This document shows positions 1 to 5,262 of a stretch of DNA of 8,571 nucleotides, piece after piece. The stretch is taken from contig CP070810.1 in NCBI GenBank assembly GCA_020343755.1, positions 606,035-614,605 on the forward strand. Reading direction: 5' to 3'. Source of the DNA: Dehalococcoidia bacterium. Its GTDB lineage: Bacteria > Chloroflexota > Dehalococcoidia > Dehalococcoidales > E44-bin46. Made by a program: the position numbers and the translations under genes. The notes under the pieces are model-generated. The model was not told the DNA's origin. It searched no databases and saw only the letters and a program-made list of their open reading frames with translations. The first letter of the stretch is position 1; every line of letters starts with the position of its first letter.

Positions 1-1
1 C

Positions 2-169
2 GGTTTTCCAGCTGTGTCGATTCTTTCACCTCGGCGATTCTTCCAAGCAACAAAAAGGTTTGGCAAAGGTGGTCGCGGGACTGGGAATAGCGGGGTCATA
101 TCGATAGACCGCCCCGGGCAAGAAGTTATTGAGCGTACTTCAGCATTAGTCACCACTATTCAAAGTTAA
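2..169 (+). other. Open frame entering from the left edge, possible C-terminal tail
   Basis: A reading frame is open from the window edge for 55 codons and ends at a TAA at 167-169. The peptide is basic and Gly/Ser/Thr-rich and ends in TSALVTTIQS. It has no motif I recognise, and a second frame through the same bases is open for about 35 codons, so coding is unproven. It could be the 3' end of a gene starting outside the window, or chance. The rest of 170-546 holds no convincing gene, only the short repeats and the palindrome listed separately. Confidence 0.2.
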
Positions 170-229
170 GTTCACCATTATAAATGTGACCATTTCGTTA
201 TTGACATGTGCCATCTGGTGAGGTATTGT

Positions 230-357
230 CATAACTACGAATTAAAGTCGTACCCGAAGGTCGTACACAAAAAGGTCTCTCGTCATTGTGGCGAATTAAA
301 CTTGCGCTCACAGGGAGAGTCCAATTGTTGTCGGGGGTGCACATTGTGGGCGATTAA
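230..357 (+). repeat. Three degenerate short direct repeats ending in cgAATTAA or cgATTAA
   Basis: Copies lie at 230-245, 284-299 and 342-357. Copies two and three read cattgtggcgaattaa and cattgtgggcgattaa, differing by one inserted and one deleted base. Copy one keeps only the cat start and the cgaattaa end. Spacing is 54 and 58 bases. Regularly spaced imperfect repeats are typical of the multi-repeat ends of IS21-like insertion sequences, so this may be the scar of an element end. No transposase gene is visible beside it, so that reading is only an inference. Confidence 0.3.
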
Positions 358-480
358 CAACCTAACCATGGCTGCAGGTAAAGAGCTTAGAAGACCACCG
401 TGGTGGCGTGTACTTGTGAGCTTTTTTGATTTTGGCTTGAGTAAATAATCTAACGGAGGTCGTGCCTATGGAGCAGTACA

Positions 481-495
481 GGTGAATATTTCACC
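481..495. promoter_or_regulatory. Small palindrome upstream of the collagen-like gene
   Basis: GGTGAA-TAT-TTCACC is a perfect inverted repeat with 6-base arms, 52 bases before the GTG start of the collagen-like gene. It could be an operator half-site pair or a small RNA hairpin. I found no convincing -35/-10 pair next to it. Just upstream, a GGAGG at 455-459 precedes an ATG at 468 that is followed by only four further codons before a stop, so no gene can be called there. Confidence 0.2.
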
Positions 496-546
496 AATAG
501 TCGAAGAAACCTGTTAGAAAGAGCAAGGAATTAAGGAGGTGATACT

Positions 547-1074
547 GTGATGGGAAGACTGGGCAAGATATTCCTCATTCTGGCTGTGCTGGCTCTGGTT
601 TTGGTGCCAGTGCTGGGCTGTGTCGGACCGCAGGGAGAAGAGGGCGAAGCGGGCCCACAAGGGCCAGCCGGGCCTGCCGGACCAGCGGGGCCTGAAGGGC
701 CACAGGGACCTCAAGGAATTCAAGGGGAGATAGGACCTCACGGGCCAGCCGGGCCAGAGGGGCCTGCCGGACCTCCTGGTGCACAGGGGCTCAGGGGTCC
801 GGCAGGGTCAAGGGGCATGGGTGGTCCGGACGGGCCAGTGGGACCAGCCGGGCCTGCCGGACCAGCGGGGCCTGAAGGGCCACAGGGACCTCAGGGTGAG
901 CAAGGACCGCCAGGGCTGGGGTATAATCCGACCCAGATTGCCCTGCTGCGCTGGTATGGAGGTAGCAAGGCGGGCAGCAGCTTTCCTGCGGGCGAAAGGC
1001 CTCGGGGCATCTGCTTTGACGGCGCCAATATCTGGGTGACAAACGAGTGGAGCGACGATGTCACCAAGCTGTAG
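547..1074 (+). CDS. Collagen-like (Gly-X-Y) lipoprotein with truncated beta-propeller C-terminus
   Basis: 175 aa. A very strong ribosome site (AAGGAGGTGAT, 533-543) lies 7 bases before GTG 547; ATG 550 is the alternative start. Residues 8-23 are a hydrophobic signal segment ending in a lipobox (VLGC, Cys25), so the protein is probably lipid-anchored on the outer face of the cell membrane. Residues 27-125 are 33 uninterrupted Gly-X-Y triplets, rich in GPA, GPE and GPQ, as in bacterial collagen-like proteins that form triple-helical stalks. Residues 126-175 are a non-repetitive tail ending in PRGICFDGANIWVTNEWSDD, which resembles the first blade of a YncE/NHL-type beta-propeller. Such propellers normally run on for several blades, but a TAG follows VTKL immediately and no further blade is visible in any downstream frame. 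It is therefore probably a truncated surface protein. The coding DNA is clearly more GC-rich than its surroundings, as Gly/Pro/Ala codons require. The ligand is unknown. Confidence 0.8.
   Translation: MMGRLGKIFLILAVLALVLVPVLGCVGPQGEEGEAGPQGPAGPAGPAGPEGPQGPQGIQGEIGPHGPAGPEGPAGPPGAQGLRGPAGSRGMGGPDGPVGPAGPAGPAGPEGPQGPQGEQGPPGLGYNPTQIALLRWYGGSKAGSSFPAGERPRGICFDGANIWVTNEWSDDVTKL
664..893 (+). repeat. 50-bp exact direct repeat inside the collagen-like gene
   Basis: Positions 664-713 recur without change at 844-893, an offset of 180 bases (60 codons, in frame). Identity at the DNA level over 50 bases, not only at the protein level, points to a recent duplication or gene conversion. Recombination between the two copies would add or remove 20 Gly-X-Y triplets, so the stalk length is likely to vary between strains. 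Confidence 0.85.
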
Positions 1075-1278
1075 CTGTGGCAGCGGCGGGTCATGGTTGA
1101 GACAGCCCTCAGCCAAAACAGGGACTGGCAAGCTCATAGAGCTATTTCAGTTGGTTACGGCATACGTTCGCCATTAGCTTTCTACGTGCTGGTGGCGATG
1201 TAGTCCGCTTCACAATATGCTCAAGAAGTGAACTTGTGCCTAGCACAAAAACTAACATTCGCCGCTCAATGACTGCTG
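1075..1278. other. Gap between convergent genes, nothing recognised
   Basis: About 200 bases lie between the stop of the collagen-like gene and the stop of the small minus-strand gene. The three forward frames soon close and none continues the beta-propeller sequence. I see no hairpin with a T-tract that would serve as a clear terminator for either gene. Confidence 0.5.
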
Positions 1279-1449
1279 TTAGCTAGTTGACTTAGAGACT
1301 GCCTTCCGGATAATTTTGTAAACTTCGGCGAGCCTCTCAGCCCTTACTTTGTGGTCGTGGTGTGCAATGGCCTGCTTTAGGCCTGTGTATTTCAGCATGG
1401 CGATGGTCATATCTGCAGCTATTTCGTTGACCGTTTTTACTTCAGGCAT
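1279..1449 (-). CDS. Small hypothetical protein, 56 aa
   Basis: The predicted protein starts MPEVKTVNEIAADMTIAM and ends RKAVSKSTS. I chose the ATG at 1449 because a purine-rich ribosome site (GGAAGGGGG) lies about 7 bases upstream on the minus strand; an in-frame ATG at 1485 would add 12 residues but has no such site. The composition suits a small soluble helical protein: an amphipathic N-terminal half, a His/Lys-rich middle (IAHHDHKVRAER) and a basic helical end. No signal peptide, membrane segment or Cys pair is present. I do not recognise a family. It sits alone, convergent with the collagen-like gene and next to the insertion-sequence remnant. The ribosome site and natural-looking sequence argue that it is real. 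Confidence 0.5.
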   Translation of the reverse strand: MPEVKTVNEIAADMTIAMLKYTGLKQAIAHHDHKVRAERLAEVYKIIRKAVSKSTS

Positions 1450-1559
1450 TACGTTTCCCCCTTCCTTTCTGGGGCAGTGATACACACCACCGCCCCCTCC
1501 ACTATCCTACAGCTAATGAGCAGAATAGTACTTCTATACTCGTATCCCCGGACACCACT

Positions 1560-1838
1560 CGGGCTCCCACCAGTCAGGCAGTAAGAGGCTGGTTAAACCG
1601 GCTGGGTGTAAAGACACTGTTCATAGAGCCGGGGAGCCCCTGGGAGAACGGGTACATAGAGTCATTCAATGGAAAGCTGAGAGATGAACTGCTTAACTGT
1701 GAGGTATTCTATACTTTGACTGAAGCGAAGGTATTGATTGAGCAGTGGCGGAAGGAGTACAATCAAGTACGGCCTCATAGCTCTTTAGGCTACCGGCCGC
1801 CTGCTCCTGAGGCTAGAATACCGGTAACTCTAACTTAA
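1560..1838 (+). pseudogene. IS3-family transposase, C-terminal fragment (rve/DDE integrase core)
   Basis: An open stretch without a start codon encodes a sequence recognisable from about 1566 (TSQAVRGWLNRLGVKTLFIE) to the TAA at 1836. It contains the hallmark run SPWENGYIESFNGKLRDELL, whose Glu (in IESF) is the third catalytic residue of the DDE triad, and the typical ending YNQVRPHSSLGYRPPAPEA. The two upstream catalytic Asp residues, the helix-turn-helix domain and the whole OrfA part are missing, so the product cannot be active. It lies in the same orientation as the metabolic genes and ends just before the right terminal repeat. Confidence 0.85.
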
Positions 1839-1840
1839 CA

Positions 1841-1867
1841 AGTGGTGTCCTTTATGGGGGCCGGTCA
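1841..1867. repeat. Right terminal inverted repeat of the IS3-type remnant
   Basis: 1841-1850 (AGTGGTGTCC) is the exact reverse complement of 1550-1559 (GGACACCACT). Beyond it, TTTATGGGGG and CCGGTCA complete an IS3-like end, whereas the left copy goes straight into CCCC. The transposase stop codon is two bases before this repeat, as usual in the family. Confidence 0.65.
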
Positions 1868-1994
1868 ACAGATGATAGAAGAAATTGGCAATTAATACTT
1901 GTATTATGCTTTCATATGAGGATATTCAAAAACAAGTGGTCAAGAAAATCAAAAAACGTAAAGGCCGATTAAGAATTTGCCATTATGTTCTTAT

Positions 1995-1999
1995 GGGAG
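1995..1999 (+). promoter_or_regulatory. Ribosome binding site that sets the hydrolase start
   Basis: GGGAG lies 6 bases before ATG 2006. The in-frame ATG at 1985 has no ribosome site upstream, and the ATG at 2012 would be 12 bases away, so 2006 is preferred. Confidence 0.5.
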
Positions 2000-2005
2000 T
2001 CACAA

Positions 2006-2830
2006 ATGCAAATGGTAGATCCACATATACACATAGATTCGCGTACACGTGAGGATTTAGCTTCAATGGCTACTGCCGGGATAATTGCAGTGGTAACCCT
2101 AACCTACTATCCCCATCTTCACTTATCTATCAGTTCACAGACTTTATTGGACCACTTTGAGCGCGCTATCAATTTCGAGGCCTGGAGGGGGAGACAGGAG
2201 CTTATAGATGTATATGTTGGTATTTCCCTTAATCCAGTCAGCATTCCCCCAGACTATGATAAGGTCTTAGCAGCAATGCCTAAGTATATTCGCAAGGAAA
2301 GAGTAGTAGCCATAGGCGAGATCGGCCTTGAGCCAGGCTCGCAGACGTGCCCTGACCTAACCCGCCAGAGGGAGATCGTCAAGGCGCAATTGAAAATATC
2401 TAAGGAGCATGGTATACCGGTGGTCTTTCATACCCCACACTTAGACAAGGAAACTTGGGTTGAGCAATATCTGGACCTGATAGGGCAAGAGAAAGTGGCG
2501 CCCAGCAAAGTGGTAATAGACCATGCTGATGCTTCGGTAACGAAAAAGGTCTTTGATTTTGGTTGTAATGTTGGGATAACGGTACAGCCTTGGAGGGGAC
2601 TAGGACCACAGGACGCGGCTAAAATATTAAAGGATTGCGATTTGGGCAGCGTATTGATTGATAGCGACTGTAATGTTACCCTGCCCTCGGATCCACTATC
2701 TGTGCCCAAGACCGCCTTGGAGATGAAAAGAATTGGATTTAGTGAAGATGACATTAAGCAGGTAGTCTTTGAAAATCCGGCGCGAATCTTCAATCTAGCA
2801 CGATTCAATCACGCCGACCTGAGTGATTAA
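2006..2830 (+). CDS. COG1099/TatD-related TIM-barrel metal-dependent hydrolase
   Basis: 274 aa from ATG 2006. The N-terminus MQMVDPHIHID carries the HxH metal pair (His7, His9) of the amidohydrolase/TatD superfamily. Further likely ligands are Glu105 (AIGEIGLE), His142 (VVFHTP), His173 (VIDHAD) and Asp221 (LIDSDC), in the expected order on an (alpha/beta)8 barrel. The motifs SRTREDLASMATAGI, SDPLSVPKT and VVFENPARIF match my memory of COG1099, a TatD-related family common in archaea and anaerobes, better than DNA-repair TatD itself. The length is normal and no signal peptide is seen, so it is cytoplasmic. The reaction of COG1099 is not established; hydrolysis of an ester, amide or lactam/lactone bond is a fair superfamily-level guess. 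It is followed 44 bp later by the CoA-transferase-like gene in the same direction, so they are probably co-transcribed. I found no clear promoter in 1868-1984. Confidence 0.8.
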   Translation: MQMVDPHIHIDSRTREDLASMATAGIIAVVTLTYYPHLHLSISSQTLLDHFERAINFEAWRGRQELIDVYVGISLNPVSIPPDYDKVLAAMPKYIRKERVVAIGEIGLEPGSQTCPDLTRQREIVKAQLKISKEHGIPVVFHTPHLDKETWVEQYLDLIGQEKVAPSKVVIDHADASVTKKVFDFGCNVGITVQPWRGLGPQDAAKILKDCDLGSVLIDSDCNVTLPSDPLSVPKTALEMKRIGFSEDDIKQVVFENPARIFNLARFNHADLSD

Positions 2831-2862
2831 TAGCAATCACTAGGCGTAGAGCACAATGAGAA

Positions 2863-2867
2863 AGGAG
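2863..2867 (+). promoter_or_regulatory. Ribosome binding site that sets the CoA-transferase start
   Basis: AGGAG ends 7 bases before ATG 2875. An in-frame TTG at 2869 is only one base from the site, too close to be used, so the protein starts at 2875 (MLFPKENKVV). Confidence 0.65.
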
Positions 2868-2874
2868 TTTGAAC

Positions 2875-4659
2875 ATGCTCTTCCCTAAAGAGAACAAGGT
2901 TGTATCACTTGAAGAAGCGATAAGCACTATCAATGATGGAGATATGGTGCTCATCGGTGGGGAATTTAACGGAAGAGTCCCTGCTGCTCTGGTCCGTGAG
3001 ATTGTGCGGCAGAGGAAGAAGAATTTGACCTTAGTCGGACACGCCAGTGGTCTCCCGCTAGACCTTCTTTGTGCTGGGGGCTGTGCCACTGAAATTCAGC
3101 TCACCCGCCTAAGCTTTGAACGCGAATATGGCAACGCTTATAACTATAGAAGGGCGTGTGAGAGCGGAAGAATAAAGTCAAAGGACCAATGCTGCGGTGT
3201 TATAAACCAGCAGCTCCGTGCCTCGGGTTTCGGTCTTCCTTGGATGCCGGTGATGCCTCATATCGCCTATACCGACTTTATGAAGCTCCATCCTGAGTGG
3301 AAGCTAATAGACGACCCAATGCGCGAAGGCGAGAAAATAATTCTGGTACCCAAATTAAGCCCAAATGTGTATCTTGTTCATTGTTCCAAAGCCGACCCCT
3401 ATGGCAACTGGCTGGTTGAGCATGAAAGCTTCAATGAGATGCTATATTCTAAAGCATCTGACAGAGTAATCGTGAGTGCCGAGGAAATAGTTACCCCTGA
3501 AGAACTAAGGAAAAGCTGTGGGCTGATATTCCCGCCGCATTTTGACCCGTTTTATCCTTTCTTCAAAACCTCTCACGTGGTTCATCTGCCCTTCGGGGCA
3601 CACCCAACGCACTGTTACCCCCACTATACCTACGATAAGCAGCACATTGAAGAGTATCAGGAATACGCTAGAGTTAGTGACGAGAAGTTTAAGGAATATC
3701 TAGATAAGTATATCTACAGCTGTAAGACACATGACGAATATCTGGAGAAAGTTGGTGGCGTAAGTAAGCTAAATACTCTCACAAACTGGCGGAAGCCATT
3801 CACTGACTTCAAGGAAAATAAGGTGACGACTAGCCAGGTTGATGAGATTACAGATTACAGCATTGATGAACTGATGGTTGTCTGTTTGTCCCGATACATT
3901 CAGGGTAACATGCTCCACTGGCATGGTGGTGATTCATATATGCCTATGGCAGCTCTGCGCCTTGCCAAGCTGACTCATGCTCCAGATATAATTTACTGTG
4001 GGGGAGTCACCGGGTACATGAATCCAGACCCAGAATACTTGCCTGAAATGGCCAATGACTTTCCTTATTGCCATGATGTGGAGGCCTACTATGAGTTTGA
4101 GCACCTCTTTGACTTAGTTGAGCGTTCCGAAACACGATTAATGTTCTTTGGCGGTGCTCAGATAGACAAATACGGCAATGTTAACGCTACCCTACTCGGT
4201 TCCATAGATGATATTAAGGTAAAGCTCGCTGGCGGTGGCGGAACTGGTCAAATAATGGGCAAGCACCCGGTAGTTATAATCTGGACTGCTGCTCATGAGA
4301 AACGCGGCGGACACTATACTCTGGTGGACAAGGTTGACTTTATCACTGGGCACGGGAACCCTCCACCGGGTGTTAGCTATCCTGGCGAAATTGGACCCAC
4401 TGCCTGTGTAACCGACCTCGGTGTATTCGGTTTTGATAAAGATACGGGTATAATGAAGCTGGAAGCTCTTTATCTCGATACAACAGTCGAAATGATATTG
4501 GAGAACACTGAATTTAGCCCCATTATACCTGACAAAGTGCCTGTGGTTGAGCCTCCCACTAAGGAACAAATAGATATTTTGCGCCGAGTGGCTGACCCCA
4601 CAGGTATTAGGAAGAAGGAGTTTCTACCCAAGCAACTGGAGAGACGATTCAAATTCTAA
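2875..4659 (+). CDS. Fused alpha-beta family I CoA-transferase-like protein (glutaconate type)
   Basis: 594 aa. Both subunits of a glutaconate-CoA-transferase-like enzyme are joined in one chain. Residues ~8-300 are the alpha (GctA-like) domain, with VSLEEAISTINDGDMVLIGG, RVPAALVREIV, FGLPWMPV, SKADPYGNW and RVIVSAEEIVTPEEL. Residues ~330-560 are the beta (GctB-like) domain, with LAKLTHAPDIIY, GGAQIDKYGNVNATLLG, VDFITGHGNPPPG, CVTDLGVFGFD and a closing LRRVADPTGI. Family I enzymes move CoA between acids through a glutamyl-CoA intermediate; that Glu normally sits in a YESG-like motif of the beta domain. Here the motif is Y374-C375-G376-G377, so the Glu is absent. The protein may be a CoA-dependent hydrolase, like the ring-cleaving IpdAB of steroid breakdown, or may use Cys375; both are inference. 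The reading frame is intact with no sign of decay. It is probably cytoplasmic and co-transcribed with the upstream hydrolase. Confidence 0.85.
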   Translation: MLFPKENKVVSLEEAISTINDGDMVLIGGEFNGRVPAALVREIVRQRKKNLTLVGHASGLPLDLLCAGGCATEIQLTRLSFEREYGNAYNYRRACESGRIKSKDQCCGVINQQLRASGFGLPWMPVMPHIAYTDFMKLHPEWKLIDDPMREGEKIILVPKLSPNVYLVHCSKADPYGNWLVEHESFNEMLYSKASDRVIVSAEEIVTPEELRKSCGLIFPPHFDPFYPFFKTSHVVHLPFGAHPTHCYPHYTYDKQHIEEYQEYARVSDEKFKEYLDKYIYSCKTHDEYLEKVGGVSKLNTLTNWRKPFTDFKENKVTTSQVDEITDYSIDELMVVCLSRYIQGNMLHWHGGDSYMPMAALRLAKLTHAPDIIYCGGVTGYMNPDPEYLPEMANDFPYCHDVEAYYEFEHLFDLVERSETRLMFFGGAQIDKYGNVNATLLGSIDDIKVKLAGGGGTGQIMGKHPVVIIWTAAHEKRGGHYTLVDKVDFITGHGNPPPGVSYPGEIGPTACVTDLGVFGFDKDTGIMKLEALYLDTTVEMILENTEFSPIIPDKVPVVEPPTKEQIDILRRVADPTGIRKKEFLPKQLERRFKF

Positions 4660-4928
4660 TGTCTACCCCAATGCTAAAAATGGGGCATTGCATAGAGTAA
4701 ATTGTGGATCAAGCAAGACTAATTAGAGGATAACCCTTCGCTCAGGTGCTACGCCAAAGGAAGAATTTGGCTGCTTTGCCCAAAAAGTAATTAATAATAA
4801 GTAGCACTAACTCATAGCAGGAAAGGAGAAACAGACTTAAGGCAAAGGTTGTGCTATTAATCTGATTTAGCCCCTGGGTCATCTAAGAAAATAGTAAGCC
4901 TGCCATATCATAAAGGCTGGCAAGTTTA

Positions 4929-4961
4929 CTAACTGCGTAAGAGGTGTTACGCCACAGTTAG
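4929..4961 (+). other. Two-part hairpin in the intergenic region
   Basis: CTAACTG (4929-4935) pairs with CAGTTAG (4955-4961), and the adjoining CGTAA (4936-4940) pairs with TTACG (4947-4951). The loop is GAGGTG, with a three-base bulge (4952-4954). Twelve base pairs in 33 bases is more than expected by chance. No T-tract follows, so it is not a standard terminator; it might be an RNA processing or protection element. Confidence 0.4.
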
Positions 4962-5038
4962 CACTTTCAGCACCAGATAGGAAACCAGGCTGCCAGCAAG
5001 ACGCATCAAAACCAAAAATATTCAGCCTGCAATATTCT

Positions 5039-5122
5039 ATGTACCAAATGGTCAAGATAACAATCGAAAAGGAGGGAGGAGAGACTGTGGTCTGTTTGAT
5101 TGCTGTAGCAATTCAAGGTTAA
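5039..5122 (+). CDS. Possible very short ORF, 27 aa
   Basis: ATG 5039 (or ATG 5048) opens MYQMVKITIEKEGG, continues through ETVVCLIAVAIQG and stops at 5120. The strand-like VKITIEKEGGETVV looks protein-like, but neither ATG has a ribosome site. The strongly Shine-Dalgarno-like stretch at 5069-5081 lies 5 bases before an in-frame GTG at 5087, which would give only 11 residues; the same bases encode Lys-Glu-Gly-Gly-Glu in the longer reading. This may be the start of a broken small gene, a leader peptide or chance. I do not recognise a family. Confidence 0.22.
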   Translation: MYQMVKITIEKEGGETVVCLIAVAIQG

Positions 5123-5200
5123 TTGGCATTAAGCCAAGCAAGCTTGCAGAGAGAAGTCATTTCCCCCTAACTGATTAGCAGAATCTCCCGACGATGCGAG

Positions 5201-5229
5201 TTGACCGATTGTATTAAAAGAGTTAAAGT
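5201..5229 (+). promoter_or_regulatory. Candidate sigma70-type promoter for the flavoenzyme gene
   Basis: TTGACC (5201-5206) and TAAAGT (5224-5229) are separated by 17 bases, matching 5/6 and 4/6 of the consensus. Transcription would begin near 5236, leaving a short leader containing the GGAGG site at 5251-5255. This suggests the flavoenzyme gene can be expressed separately from the upstream operon. Confidence 0.45.
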
Positions 5230-5262
5230 TTTGACCAAATCCTTACAAATGGAGGCAAAAGG

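Larger units (their letters stand above)
1546..1867 (+). mobile_element. Internally deleted IS3-family insertion sequence remnant
   Basis: The right end (1841-1867), read on the minus strand, is TGACCGGCCCCCATAAAGGA followed by CACCACT, which matches the style of IS3-family terminal repeats. The left end (1546-1559) keeps CCCC and GGACACCACT but lacks the five bases ATAAA between them and the outer TGACCGG. Between the ends only the last ~90 codons of the transposase survive, directly after the left repeat. The element is thus about 320 bp instead of the usual 1.2-1.5 kb. It has no intact transposase and could move only if acted on in trans; the damaged left end makes even that doubtful. It separates the surface-protein region from the metabolic genes. 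Confidence 0.7.
4660..5262. other. Long intergenic region with hairpins, no firm gene
   Basis: About 600 bases lie between the CoA-transferase-like and flavoenzyme genes. Seen here: a weak stem CAATGC/GCATTG (4669-4674 with 4685-4690) just after the CoA-transferase stop; a 6-bp hairpin GCCAAA/TTTGGC (4753-4758 with 4766-4771); a longer hairpin at 4929-4961; a possible short ORF at 5039-5122; and a promoter candidate at 5201-5229. A purine-rich GAAAGGAG near 4821 has no start codon after it. It may contain decayed genes or a structured leader. I recognise no known riboswitch class. Confidence 0.5.

Noticed and set aside
206..448. 80-codon forward open frame starting MCHLVRYC
   Set aside because: No ribosome site, odd Cys/Trp/Arg-rich composition, and it runs through the short direct repeats; it looks like chance coding.
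514..1137. Several overlapping open frames on both strands of the collagen-like gene
   Set aside because: Gly-X-Y codons (GGN CCN) suppress stops in the other frames, so these are shadows; the lipoprotein frame has the signal peptide and the ribosome site.
1985..2005. Earlier in-frame ATG for the hydrolase
   Set aside because: No ribosome site upstream, and the extra seven residues precede the conserved MVDPHIHID start seen in the family.
1906..2052. 48-codon frame (MLSYEDIQKQVVKKIKKRKG...) overlapping the hydrolase start
   Set aside because: No ribosome site and no recognised family, and it overlaps the N-terminus of a well-supported gene.
2400..2808. Minus-strand open frames within the hydrolase gene
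   Set aside because: Unlike any family and fully overlapped by a conserved gene on the other strand.
4192..4569. 125-codon minus-strand frame inside the CoA-transferase-like gene
   Set aside because: Antisense shadow of the well-conserved beta domain, with no ribosome site of its own.
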